Assembly: GCA_964418645.1 (NCBI GenBank)
Contig: CAYQME010000020.1
Location: forward strand, 1 to 39,194
DNA from: JAADHG01 sp964418645
Lineage (GTDB): Bacteria > Bacteroidota > Bacteroidia > Flavobacteriales > Flavobacteriaceae
Reading direction: 5' to 3'
DNA length: 39,194 nt
Both the position numbers and the translations under genes were made by a program. The first letter of the stretch is position 1; every line of letters begins with the position of its first letter. A model generated the notes under the pieces. It was not told the origin of the DNA and made no database searches. It was given only the letters and a program-made list of their open reading frames with translations. Positions 1-8,531 of this stretch are shown one piece after another.

Positions 1-26
1 AATACCTTAATAATAAATATAAACCT

Positions 27-773
27 ATGAAAATATTAGTGTGTATTAGTCATGTTCCTGACACCACTTCAAAAATTAATTTCACTGAAGGAGATACAAA
101 ATTTGATACCACAGGTGTACAATTTGTAATTAATCCGAATGATGAATTTGGACTTACAAGAGCCATGTGGTTTAAAGAAAAACAAGGCTCTAAAGTAGAC
201 GTAGTAAATGTTGGAGGTCCTGAGACCGAACCTACTTTACGTAAGGCTTTGGCTATTGGTGCTGATGCGGCAATACGAGTTAACACTGTAGCTACTGATG
301 GATTTGCAGTTGCAAAACAATTAGCAAAAGTAGTGCAAGATGGTGGTTACGATTTGGTAATTGCTGGTCGTGAATCAATTGATTATAATGGTGGAATGGT
401 ACCAGGAATGTTAGCCGGATTAACCGATACTAATTTTATAAGCAATTGTATTAGTCTAGAAATTGATGGAGACAATGTTAAAGCATCTAGAGAAATTGAT
501 GGAGGTACTGAAACTATTTCGACAACGCTTCCATTAATCATAGGAGGGCAAAAAGGTTTGGTTGAAGAAAGTGATTTACGAATCCCTAATATGCGCGGCA
601 TTATGATGGCACGAAAAAAACCATTAACCGTTCTGGAACTTGGAGATGATACTACTGAAACAGCCTCAGTTAAATTTGAAAAGCCAGCTCCAAAAGGTGC
701 AGTAACATTAGTTTCACCAGATAATTTAGACGAATTAATAAACTTACTTCACAACGAAGCAAAGGTGATTTAA
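27..773 (+). CDS. etfB: Electron transfer flavoprotein beta subunit
   Basis: Small (beta) subunit of the heterodimeric electron transfer flavoprotein. It takes electrons from acyl-CoA and other flavin dehydrogenases and, in the family, binds the structural AMP. The 248-residue length is normal. The N-terminus MKILVCISHVPDT and the ETF-beta signature around residues 113-132 (AGRESIDYNGG, then MVPGMLAGL) are clear. It is followed by etfA, which supports the call, but the two are separated by 128 bp holding two hairpin repeats, unlike the tight spacing usual for these subunits. The start is an ATG with only 26 bases of upstream sequence, so its promoter cannot be seen. Confidence 0.97.
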   Translation: MKILVCISHVPDTTSKINFTEGDTKFDTTGVQFVINPNDEFGLTRAMWFKEKQGSKVDVVNVGGPETEPTLRKALAIGADAAIRVNTVATDGFAVAKQLAKVVQDGGYDLVIAGRESIDYNGGMVPGMLAGLTDTNFISNCISLEIDGDNVKASREIDGGTETISTTLPLIIGGQKGLVEESDLRIPNMRGIMMARKKPLTVLELGDDTTETASVKFEKPAPKGAVTLVSPDNLDELINLLHNEAKVI

Positions 774-779
774 TCAGAG

Positions 780-885
780 AATAAATCACCCCAAAAAGTT
801 ATGCTGAGCGCAGTCGAAGTATTGTTTTGGGATCTTTTAAAAATTAAGAAAGCAATTAAACAGTTCCTGAATCAAGTTCAGGAAA
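780..885. repeat. Two intergenic hairpin repeats between etfB and etfA
   Basis: Two inverted repeats fill the etfB-etfA gap. The first has arms CCCAAAA (790-796) and TTTTGGG (825-831) and encloses the 17-base core CTGAGCGCAGTCGAAGT (804-820). That core recurs in reverse orientation at about 17504-17522 in this window. The second is a perfect 8-bp stem TTCCTGAA/TTCAGGAA (864-871 and 877-884) with a 5-base loop, ending 17 bases before the etfA ATG. Both resemble dispersed short repeats common between flavobacterial genes. An effect on etfA expression is only inferred. Confidence 0.75.
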
Positions 886-901
886 AAATGATAAAAAAAT
901 T

Positions 902-1858
902 ATGTCAGTTTTAGTATATACAGAATCCGATCAAGGAAAATTTAAAAAAGTAGCTTTAGAAGTAGCTTCATATGCAAAAGCAGTTGCCAACCAAATGGGA
1001 ACAACAGTAACCGCAGTCACATTTAATGTTTCTGATGCTACAGAATTAGGAAACTATGGCGTAGATAAAGTATTAAACGTTACCATTACTAATGGTTTTA
1101 ATGCCAAAGTATATGCAGATGTTTTAAAACAAGCGGCTGAAAAAGAAAACTCCAAAGTTGTGGTTGTAAGCTCTAGTGTAAATAGTAAATATTTAGCACC
1201 TCTTTTGGCGGTAGGATTACATGCAGGTTACGCTTCAAATGTAGTTGAAGCACCAACCAATGCATCCTCATTCATAGTAAAGCGAACAGCATTTACAAAC
1301 AAAGCCTTTAATATTTCCGAGATTAATACAGATGTGAAAATTGTTGGTGTATCTAATAATTCTTTTGGATTGGTTGAAAGCACAGGAAGTGCTGCTTCTG
1401 AAGAATTTACGCCTTCAATTGTGTCGTCTAACATTACTGTAGAATCCGTAGATAAAGCTACTGATAAAGTATCTATTGCTGATGCCGATATTGTAGTTTC
1501 TGGTGGCCGTGGTTTAAAAGGTCCTGAAAATTGGGGTATGGTTGAAGAACTAGCTAAAGTGTTAGGAGCAGCAACAGCATGCTCTAAACCTGTATCCGAC
1601 TTAGGATGGAGACCACATAGCGAACACGTTGGGCAAACGGGAAAACCAGTAGCTTCAAACTTATATATAGCAATTGGTATCTCTGGAGCCATTCAACATT
1701 TAGCAGGCATCAATGCCTCTAAGGTTAAGGTTGTTATTAATACTGATCCAGAGGCACCTTTCTTTAAAGCAGCAGACTATGGTGTGGTTGGAGATGCTTT
1801 TGAAGTAGTGCCACAACTCATTGAAAAATTAAAAGAATTTAAAGCTCAAAACGCATAA
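902..1858 (+). CDS. etfA: Electron transfer flavoprotein alpha subunit
   Basis: Large subunit of the electron transfer flavoprotein, carrying the redox FAD that passes electrons on to ETF-quinone oxidoreductase. The 318-residue length is typical. The C-terminal FAD domain shows SGGRGLK (200-206), GQTGKPV (244-250), GISGAIQH (259-266) and NTDPEAPFF (280-288), the expected FAD-contacting loops. The N-terminal half is the less conserved ETF alpha/beta fold. The ATG at 902 is used; an ATG at 888 is out of frame. Beta-oxidation dehydrogenases are the usual partners, but none lies in this window. Confidence 0.97.
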   Translation: MSVLVYTESDQGKFKKVALEVASYAKAVANQMGTTVTAVTFNVSDATELGNYGVDKVLNVTITNGFNAKVYADVLKQAAEKENSKVVVVSSSVNSKYLAPLLAVGLHAGYASNVVEAPTNASSFIVKRTAFTNKAFNISEINTDVKIVGVSNNSFGLVESTGSAASEEFTPSIVSSNITVESVDKATDKVSIADADIVVSGGRGLKGPENWGMVEELAKVLGAATACSKPVSDLGWRPHSEHVGQTGKPVASNLYIAIGISGAIQHLAGINASKVKVVINTDPEAPFFKAADYGVVGDAFEVVPQLIEKLKEFKAQNA

Positions 1859-2008
1859 TTTTTTTAACTTGTATTTATAAAAGGTTGGTTTAAATTATGC
1901 CTTAGAGAATTTATACCTTTTAGCGAATTTTGTGGTATATTCATCTTAAATATGCCTTAGTCAGTTGGTAAAGTCCTAATTTAAACAGTTATTTGTGTTT
2001 TAAATGGT

Positions 2009-2623
2009 ATGAGTTTAGTTCGTCTTAACATAAAAGGTATTTCTTATAGTCAAACGCAAAATGGCGCATATGCTCTCATATTAAGCGAAGTAGATGGCGA
2101 TCGAAAACTTCCCATTGTTATTGGTGCATTTGAAGCACAATCGATTGCTATTGCTTTAGAAAAAGAAATAAAACCCCCACGACCTCTTACACACGATTTA
2201 TTTAAAAACTTTTCTGATAGATTTGATATTGTAGTTAAACAAGTTATAATACACAAATTGGTTGATGGTGTTTTCTATTCGAGTTTAATTTGTGAACGTG
2301 ATAAGATTGAAGAAATTATTGATGCGCGTACAAGTGATGCTATTGCTTTAGCATTACGTTTTAAAGCGCCTATTTTTACATATAAAAACATTTTAGACAA
2401 AGCAGGAATTTATCTTAAAGTAAACCCAAAGAAAGACGAAGAACTTCAAGGAGATAATATATTGATAGACGAAGTTTTGGCTGAAGAAATTGAAACCTCA
2501 ACTCCTAAAGACAATTATAAAGGTAAAACTCTTGACGAACTTCATAAATTACTAGAAAAAGCTGTCGCTAACGAAGACTACGAAACTGCAGCAAGAATTA
2601 GGGATGAAATATCCAAAAAATAA
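2009..2623 (+). CDS. Bifunctional nuclease domain (DUF151) protein with C-terminal UVR motif
   Basis: 204 residues. The N-terminal domain (about 1-140) is the bifunctional nuclease/DUF151 family, with LPIVIGAFEAQSIA (34-47), RPLTHDLF (58-65) and DARTSDAIALALR (105-117). After an acidic linker, residues 174-203 form a UvrB/UvrC-type helical hairpin motif (LDELHKLLEKAV...YETAARIRDEI). Some plant and bacterial family members have reported RNase/DNase activity, but the role in Bacteroidota is not established. No signal peptide, so probably cytoplasmic. The 150-bp upstream gap holds a direct repeat TATGCCTTAG (1896-1905 and 1951-1960) of unknown meaning. Confidence 0.88.
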   Translation: MSLVRLNIKGISYSQTQNGAYALILSEVDGDRKLPIVIGAFEAQSIAIALEKEIKPPRPLTHDLFKNFSDRFDIVVKQVIIHKLVDGVFYSSLICERDKIEEIIDARTSDAIALALRFKAPIFTYKNILDKAGIYLKVNPKKDEELQGDNILIDEVLAEEIETSTPKDNYKGKTLDELHKLLEKAVANEDYETAARIRDEISKK

Positions 2624-2647
2624 CTACTAATTTAACACCAAAACATT

Positions 2648-3889
2648 ATGAAAATTAAGCTACGCTTAACAATTTTAAACTTTTTTGAACTTTTTGTATT
2701 TGGAGCTTGGTTAATTTCATTAGGTGGTTATTTAGGAGGTCAATTGCATTTTGAAGGCATACAAATTGGTAAAATTTTCACCACATTAGGTATAGCTTCA
2801 TTAGTCATGCCTGGTATTGTCGGCATTATTGCTGACAAATATATAAATGCACAAAAATTATTAGGCTTATTACATATTATCGGAGCAGGCTTTATGTTTT
2901 TTTTAGCAAAAACTCACGATTATGACACGTTTTTTTGGATGATGTTGGGTTATTTAACCGTGTATATGCCAACGTTGGGTTTAGCAAATACGGTTTCGTA
3001 TAGCATTTTAACAGAAAATAAATTTGATATTATAAAAGTGTTTCCTAAAATACGTGTTTGGGGAACCATTGGTTTTATAGTAGCCGAAGTAGCTGTAGGA
3101 ACTTTTGGATGGGCAAATAATAATATGCAATTTTATTTTGCAATGATAATCTCATTAATAATGGGAATATATTCCTTTACATTACCAAATGTGCCTTTAT
3201 CAAAATCTGAAAACAAATCATTATCAGCGCGTTTAGGTTTAGATGCATTTGCGCTTTTTAAAGAATATAAAATGGCAGTATTTTTTATTTTTGCTACCTT
3301 ATTAGGTGTTGTATTACAAATATCTAATGCTTGGGCTTCAGAGTTTATGCGAAGTTTTACAACAGATTTTTCAGACTCATTTGTAGTGACAAATTCTAAT
3401 ACATTTATTGCATTATCACAAGTTTCTGAAACCTTATTCATCTTAACTATTCCTTTTTTCTTAAAACGGTTTGGCATAAAAACTGTAATGATAATGAGTA
3501 TGATTGCTTGGTTTTTACGCTTTGGTTTATTTGGTATTGGCTCTCCAGAAGGTATAGGTGTTGGCTATCTAATTATATCTATGGTAGTTTATGGTGCTGC
3601 ATTCGACTTTTTTAATATTTCCGGTTCTTTATTTATTGAAACAGAAACTGATAGCAAATATAGAGGAAGCGCACAAGGACTATTTGTACTACTAACTAAT
3701 GGTGTTGGCGCCATGCTAGGAGGAATTGGTAGCGGTTATGTTGTACAATACTTTACAACTGAAGCTGAAAGAGATTGGTTTAGCATTTGGATGGTATTTG
3801 CAGGCTATGCAATATTTCTTGCTGTTCTTTTTGCTCTAATTTTTAAGTACAAACACAATCCAGATACAATTAAAGAAGTATCACACTAA
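2648..3889 (+). CDS. Nucleoside:H+ symporter-like MFS permease (NupG type)
   Basis: 413-residue inner membrane transporter of the major facilitator superfamily with about 12 hydrophobic segments. The N-terminus MKIKLRLTILNFFELFVFGAW, the following LGGYLGG, and the length match the nucleoside:H+ symporter (NupG/XapB) family of Bacteroidota. Substrate is inferred from family only. It starts 24 bp after the DUF151 gene and lies upstream of thyA and a DHFR, fitting salvage of nucleosides for dTMP supply. The 176-bp gap to thyA contains repeats, so co-transcription with thyA is uncertain. Confidence 0.85.
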   Translation: MKIKLRLTILNFFELFVFGAWLISLGGYLGGQLHFEGIQIGKIFTTLGIASLVMPGIVGIIADKYINAQKLLGLLHIIGAGFMFFLAKTHDYDTFFWMMLGYLTVYMPTLGLANTVSYSILTENKFDIIKVFPKIRVWGTIGFIVAEVAVGTFGWANNNMQFYFAMIISLIMGIYSFTLPNVPLSKSENKSLSARLGLDAFALFKEYKMAVFFIFATLLGVVLQISNAWASEFMRSFTTDFSDSFVVTNSNTFIALSQVSETLFILTIPFFLKRFGIKTVMIMSMIAWFLRFGLFGIGSPEGIGVGYLIISMVVYGAAFDFFNISGSLFIETETDSKYRGSAQGLFVLLTNGVGAMLGGIGSGYVVQYFTTEAERDWFSIWMVFAGYAIFLAVLFALIFKYKHNPDTIKEVSH

Positions 3890-3987
3890 TTTTTTTAAAT
3901 TCACTTTTAAGTTAATAACTTTTAATATAAATTAAGGCTTCACTCTTTTATGTTTAAAGCTTTTTTTATTTTTATCAGCGAATATTT

Positions 3988-4060
3988 TGTCATTTCGAGC
4001 AAAGCGAGAAATCTCATAATAATTGTATTAAACTTAAAAATATTCCTGCTTTCGCAGGAA
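3988..4060. repeat. Composite intergenic repeat ending in a hairpin just before thyA
   Basis: The right half of the nupG-thyA gap holds a TCATTTCGAGC-AAA-GCGAGAAAT element (about 3990-4012), followed by a perfect 7-bp hairpin TTCCTGC-TTTC-GCAGGAA (4043-4060). The hairpin ends 5 bases before the thyA ATG. The TTTC-loop hairpin has sequence relatives at 17561-17576, 23277-23297 and 24593-24611. At thyA it would overlap the ribosome docking region if transcribed. Confidence 0.75.
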
Positions 4061-4065
4061 ATATT

Positions 4066-4890
4066 ATGAAACAATATTTAGACCTTGTAAAACACGTTTT
4101 AAAAAACGGAAACGAAAAAAGCGACCGAACAGGAACAGGAACCAAAAGTGTGTTTGGCTACCAAATGCGATTCGATTTGACCGAAGGTTTCCCTATGGTT
4201 ACTACCAAAAAACTACACTTAAAATCTATTATCTATGAGCTTCTTTGGTTTTTAAAAGGTGATACTAATATTAAATACCTAACCGAAAATGGCGTACGTA
4301 TTTGGAATAGTTGGGCAGATGAAAATGGCGACCTTGGACCAGTATATGGTAAACAATGGCGTAACTGGAATGATGATGACATTGACCAAATAAAAGATCT
4401 AATTCACTCGTTAAAAAACAATCCAGATAGCCGAAGAATGATAGTCTCTGCTTGGAATCCTTCGGTGTTACCTGATACATCCATATCATTTAGTGAGAAT
4501 GTAGCCAATGGTAAAGCAGCATTACCACCTTGTCATGCTTTTTTTCAATTTTATGTAGCCGATGGTAAATTGTCGTGTCAACTCTATCAACGAAGTGCCG
4601 ATGTTTTTCTTGGTGTCCCTTTTAATATTGCATCCTATGCATTATTTACAATGATGGTGGCTCAAGTTTGTGGTTACGAAGCAGGCGAATTTATTCACAC
4701 ATTTGGAGATGCACATATTTATAGCAATCATTACGAACAATTAGAATTGCAACGCTCTCGTGATGTTAGGCCATTGCCAAAAATGATACTGAATCCAGAA
4801 AAAAAGGACATCTTCAATTTTACTTTTGAAGACTTTACTTTAGTAGATTACAATCCACATCCACATATTAAAGGTGTTGTAGCTGTTTAA
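4066..4890 (+). CDS. thyA: Thymidylate synthase
   Basis: Converts dUMP and methylenetetrahydrofolate to dTMP and dihydrofolate. 274 residues, slightly longer than E. coli ThyA. The catalytic Cys156 lies in LPPCHAFFQFYV. RTGTGTKSVFG (21-31), DSRRMIVSAWNP (121-132), RSADVFLGVPFNIASY (176-191) and GDAHIYSNH are all present. A short extra segment around residues 137-151 (DTSISFSENVANGKA) precedes the catalytic loop; I recall this as a common Bacteroidota variant. Eight bases separate it from the DHFR fusion gene that recycles its dihydrofolate product, so the two are very probably one transcript. A hairpin sits directly upstream. Confidence 0.98.
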   Translation: MKQYLDLVKHVLKNGNEKSDRTGTGTKSVFGYQMRFDLTEGFPMVTTKKLHLKSIIYELLWFLKGDTNIKYLTENGVRIWNSWADENGDLGPVYGKQWRNWNDDDIDQIKDLIHSLKNNPDSRRMIVSAWNPSVLPDTSISFSENVANGKAALPPCHAFFQFYVADGKLSCQLYQRSADVFLGVPFNIASYALFTMMVAQVCGYEAGEFIHTFGDAHIYSNHYEQLELQRSRDVRPLPKMILNPEKKDIFNFTFEDFTLVDYNPHPHIKGVVAV

Positions 4891-4898
4891 TTAATTCT

Positions 4899-5813
4899 AT
4901 GTTTGGGAAAAAGAAAAACATAACACAAATTGATACTGAACAATTGGAGCTAATTCAAAATGCACAAAGGCGTATTAAACAAAAAAAATGCTTATACATG
5001 CATTTTGTAACCTTTCTTATAGGCTCACTCTTTTTTATTCTTGCCAATATTATTTTAGGCATAGGTGAAAGCTTTAAAATTCTTAAAATTGATTGGTTTG
5101 TCTTTGCAATTTTAGCTTGGTTATTTTTATTCCTATATCATACATTTAATGTCTTTATTACCCATAAATTTATGGGAAAAGACTGGGAAAAGAATCAACT
5201 TGATAAATTAGTAGCTCAACAACAGCAACGTATTGGCAAACTAAAAGAAAAAATTGTAAAAGAAGAAACACTCATTGCACAAAGCGAAGCATATAAAGAA
5301 ACCCAAAGTGTTTCAAAAAAAAAGTCTGAACTAACTATTATTGTGGCTGCTGCTGAAAATAATGCTATTGGAAAAGATAATAAGCTTCTTTGGCATTTAA
5401 GTGATGACTTGAAACGATTTAAAACCTTAACCAACGGACATCATATTATCATGGGGCGAAAAACATATGAAAGTTTCCCAAAACCTTTACCTAATAGAAT
5501 TCATCTCGTCATTACTAGGCAAAAGGACTATCAAGTTCCTAATGATGTCATCGTGGTTAACTCTCTTGAAGAAGCTATTACATACTCAAAAAAAGATGTG
5601 CAACCCTTTATTATTGGTGGTGGAGAAATCTACAAGCAAGCTATGGCTTTAGCAAATAAAATTGAGCTTACTCGCATTCATGAAAAATTTGAGGCAGATA
5701 CATTTTTTCCTGAAATTGACAGCTCTATTTGGAAAGAAACCAGTAACACTTTTCATAAAAAAGATAAAGAGCACAAATATCCTTTTTCTTTTATAACTTA
5801 TAAAAGAACATAA
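4899..5813 (+). CDS. 2TM-domain / dihydrofolate reductase fusion
   Basis: 304 residues in one open frame. Residues 1-110 are a 2TM domain: basic N-terminus, TM helix about 33-55, TM helix about 66-88, then the HKFMGKDWEKNQ tail. Residues 95-140 are a Gln/Lys/Glu-rich probable coiled coil. Residues 144-304 are a complete DHFR: TIIVAAAENNAIGKDNKLLW, acidic catalytic Asp at 169/170 (SDDLKRFK), IMGRKTYES (184-192), IGGGEIY (239-245). DHFR reduces dihydrofolate using NADPH, completing the thymidylate cycle with ThyA upstream. No ATG lies near the DHFR domain start, so the fusion looks genuine and should place DHFR on the inner face of the membrane. The junction is an A9 tract (5315-5323). Its stop codon abuts the next start. 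Confidence 0.9.
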   Translation: MFGKKKNITQIDTEQLELIQNAQRRIKQKKCLYMHFVTFLIGSLFFILANIILGIGESFKILKIDWFVFAILAWLFLFLYHTFNVFITHKFMGKDWEKNQLDKLVAQQQQRIGKLKEKIVKEETLIAQSEAYKETQSVSKKKSELTIIVAAAENNAIGKDNKLLWHLSDDLKRFKTLTNGHHIIMGRKTYESFPKPLPNRIHLVITRQKDYQVPNDVIVVNSLEEAITYSKKDVQPFIIGGGEIYKQAMALANKIELTRIHEKFEADTFFPEIDSSIWKETSNTFHKKDKEHKYPFSFITYKRT

Positions 5814-7574
5814 ATGAAACGCAAACTCTTAATACTATTTGCCTTTTTAGTTTTAAGTTTAGTAGGCTTCATTTATATCTCAAAAGATTTTAGTAAAGCC
5901 AAAGATACCATCTATTTTAATGGCACAATTGTCACATTAGATGAACAGTTGCCTCAAGCACAAGCAATGCTTGTTAAAGATGGAATTATTACTGCTCTTG
6001 GCACAAATGCTGAAATAAACAAATTAAAAACTAAAGACATACTTAGTATTAATTTAAAAGGCACAACTATCTTACCTGGTTTTATTGATAGTCATACACA
6101 TGTTGCATTATCGGCCTTTTTAGAAAGCATGGTCGATTTATCAGGATTTACCCATAAATCAAATGATGACGTCTGGAATTATTTAAAACAAAATATTAAG
6201 GACAAAGCAGTAGGAGAATGGATAGCTTGCAAAGGGTTAGACCCTATTTTAACTGAAGACCTAGTAACTCCAAGTATTGAATTTCTTGATGCAATTGTTC
6301 CTAACAATCCCTTAATTATAATATCGCAAAGTCTTCATACGTATTGGGCTAATTCAAAAGCTTTTGAATTAGCTGGTATTACAAAAAATTCGCAAAATCC
6401 ATCTAATTCTAGCTACTACGAAAAAGATGCTACTGGAAATTTAACAGGATTAATTGCCGAACAACAAGCCTTTATTCCTTTTTTAGAACAGCTAAAAAAT
6501 GGACCACTTTCTTCAAAAAAACTTATTCATTCTACCGCAAACGTTTTAAAGAATTATGCAAAAAACGGTAATACTACCATTGTTTCTGCAGGAATAACTA
6601 TCAATGACGCAAAACCATTACGATTGTATGAACACTTGTCTTCAAACAAACCCATATTTGTCAATCAAATTTTAGCTACGTTTGGAATGCTTCCACAGCG
6701 AACTCAAAATCCCAGACATTTTATTTATATACGCCATGATAAAGCCTTTTTACTTCCTAAAGAAAAAAATAAAAACAACGATTTTTACAATATTTTAGGA
6801 GTCAAACATTGGTATGATGGTTCTCCTTATACAGGATCAATGTATATAGAAAAACCATATCTAATTTCTAAATTAAGCCAAAAGAAGTTACATATACCTA
6901 AAGGCTCTAACGGTCTTCCTTTAATTGGAAAAGAAGATCTTATTCAATTTATTAAAGACTATCATACAAAAGGTTGGCAAATTGCTATTCATACACAAGG
7001 AGATATTGCTAACAAAAACGTACTTGACGCTTTTAACGAGGTAAATAAAACCCTAAATACTAAAAATGAAAGACATCGGATAGAGCATTGTCTCTTGCTT
7101 TCAGATTCGAGTTTAACGACTATGAAAGCGCTTCATATTACGCCCAGTTTTCACATTAATCATTTATATTATTATGGAAGAGCAATAAAAGAAAATATTA
7201 TTGGCGAAGAACGTGCTAATAAAATATTACCACTTTTATCAGCTCAAAATAAAGGCCTAAAATATTCTTTACATGCCGACCAACCTATGTTTGAGAGCAA
7301 CCCTTTAAGACTCATACAAACTGCTGTTGAAAGACAAACTAAAGAAGGTGACACCTTAGGCCTTCATCAAAAAATATCTACATTAAACGCAATAAAAGCT
7401 ATGACAATTAATGCGGCATGGCAAATACATATGGAAGATAAAATAGGTTCCTTAAAAGAAGGGAAATATGCAGATTTTGTGATTTTAGATAATAACCCAT
7501 TAAAAATTCCTATTCATCAAATACAAGATATTAAAATATTAAAAACAGTTGTAAGCGGAAATGTAGTTGAATAA
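5814..7574 (+). CDS. YtcJ-like metal-dependent amidohydrolase, membrane-anchored or exported
   Basis: 586 residues of the amidohydrolase superfamily, long YtcJ/amidohydrolase-3 type. Residues 5-22 are a hydrophobic signal or anchor segment after MKRK. The metal site is visible: DSHTHVA (92-98, His94 and His96), AIHTQGD (391-397), RIEHC (422-426) and LHADQP (486-491, Asp489). C-terminal KEGKYADFVILDNNP is the usual closing beta-sandwich motif. The substrate is unknown. The ATG directly follows the DHFR stop with zero spacing, indicating translational coupling although no metabolic link to folate is evident. Confidence 0.88.
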   Translation: MKRKLLILFAFLVLSLVGFIYISKDFSKAKDTIYFNGTIVTLDEQLPQAQAMLVKDGIITALGTNAEINKLKTKDILSINLKGTTILPGFIDSHTHVALSAFLESMVDLSGFTHKSNDDVWNYLKQNIKDKAVGEWIACKGLDPILTEDLVTPSIEFLDAIVPNNPLIIISQSLHTYWANSKAFELAGITKNSQNPSNSSYYEKDATGNLTGLIAEQQAFIPFLEQLKNGPLSSKKLIHSTANVLKNYAKNGNTTIVSAGITINDAKPLRLYEHLSSNKPIFVNQILATFGMLPQRTQNPRHFIYIRHDKAFLLPKEKNKNNDFYNILGVKHWYDGSPYTGSMYIEKPYLISKLSQKKLHIPKGSNGLPLIGKEDLIQFIKDYHTKGWQIAIHTQGDIANKNVLDAFNEVNKTLNTKNERHRIEHCLLLSDSSLTTMKALHITPSFHINHLYYYGRAIKENIIGEERANKILPLLSAQNKGLKYSLHADQPMFESNPLRLIQTAVERQTKEGDTLGLHQKISTLNAIKAMTINAAWQIHMEDKIGSLKEGKYADFVILDNNPLKIPIHQIQDIKILKTVVSGNVVE

Positions 7575-7608
7575 TCTTATGATTAATTAAGCATAATTAT
7601 ATTATTCT

Positions 7609-7616
7609 TATTTTTG
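7609..7616 (+). promoter_or_regulatory. Possible fabD promoter, -7 element
   Basis: TATTTTTG is an exact match to the Bacteroidota -7 consensus TAnnTTTG and ends 21 bases before the fabD ATG, in the only gap (63 bp) between the amidohydrolase and fabD. No clear -33 TTG is present, and such AT-rich matches occur by chance. Confidence 0.35.
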
Positions 7617-7637
7617 CTGCTACAAAATTAAAACTAC

Positions 7638-8531
7638 ATGAACGCATATATATTTCCTGGGCAAGGAGCTCAATTTTCAGGAATGGGTTTAGATCTTTTT
7701 GAGAAATCTCCTTTAGCTCAAGAATTGTTTGAAAACGCAAATGATATTCTTGGTTTCCACATTACAGATATTATGTTTGAAGGCTCTGCAGAGAACCTTA
7801 AAGAAACCAAAGTCACACAACCCGCTATTTTTTTACACTCTGTTATTCTTGCTAAAACTCTAGGCAATGGCTTTCAACCAGATATGGTAGCAGGACATTC
7901 ACTTGGTGAATTTTCGGCTTTAGTTGCAAATGGTACACTAAATTTTGAAGACGGATTAAAATTGGTTTCACAACGTGCTTTAGCTATGCAAAAAGCTTGT
8001 GAATTACAACCAAGTACCATGGCTGCAGTTTTAGGTTTAGATAATGATATTGTTGAGAAAGTATGTGCTTTAACCGATGGCATTGTAGTTGCCGCAAATT
8101 ATAATTGCCCTGGACAATTAGTGATTTCTGGAGAAATTGAAGCCATAAATAAGGCTTGTGAAGCCTTAAAAACTGAAGGTGCTCGACGTGCATTAGTGTT
8201 ACCAGTTGGTGGCGCTTTCCATTCACCTTTAATGGAGCCTGCTCGTGAAGAACTAGCTAATGCTATTGAAAATACAACATTTAGCAAACCCAATTGTTCT
8301 ATTTATCAAAATGTAACTGCCAATGCAGTAACAGATGAGGCTGCTATTAAAGCGAATTTAATTTCCCAATTAACCGCTCCTGTACGATGGTCTCAATCTG
8401 TACAAAAAATGATTGCAGATGGTGCAACTCACTTTACCGAAGTTGGCCCTGGAAAAGTGCTCCAAGGTTTAGTGCGTAAAATAAATAGAGAAGTGCAAAC
8501 AACTTCGGCAACATTTGAAACTGAAGTATAA
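7638..8531 (+). CDS. fabD: Malonyl-CoA:ACP transacylase
   Basis: Loads malonyl groups from CoA onto acyl carrier protein for fatty acid synthesis. 297 residues, normal for the family. FPGQGAQ (6-12), the nucleophile Ser88 in GHSLGE (86-91) and catalytic His195 in GGAFHSPLM are all intact. C-terminal FTEVGPGKVLQGLV is also typical. No other fatty acid synthesis gene is adjacent. The stop codon abuts the lspA start, so the two are translated from one message. Confidence 0.97.
   Translation: MNAYIFPGQGAQFSGMGLDLFEKSPLAQELFENANDILGFHITDIMFEGSAENLKETKVTQPAIFLHSVILAKTLGNGFQPDMVAGHSLGEFSALVANGTLNFEDGLKLVSQRALAMQKACELQPSTMAAVLGLDNDIVEKVCALTDGIVVAANYNCPGQLVISGEIEAINKACEALKTEGARRALVLPVGGAFHSPLMEPAREELANAIENTTFSKPNCSIYQNVTANAVTDEAAIKANLISQLTAPVRWSQSVQKMIADGATHFTEVGPGKVLQGLVRKINREVQTTSATFETEV

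Noticed and set aside
1896..1960. Direct repeat TATGCCTTAG before the DUF151 gene
   Set aside because: Only 10 bases, two copies, no dyad symmetry or link to a promoter; could be chance.
5467..5652. Short open frame inside the DHFR domain
   Set aside because: Out-of-frame shadow of the intact DHFR reading frame; no start context or recognisable domain.
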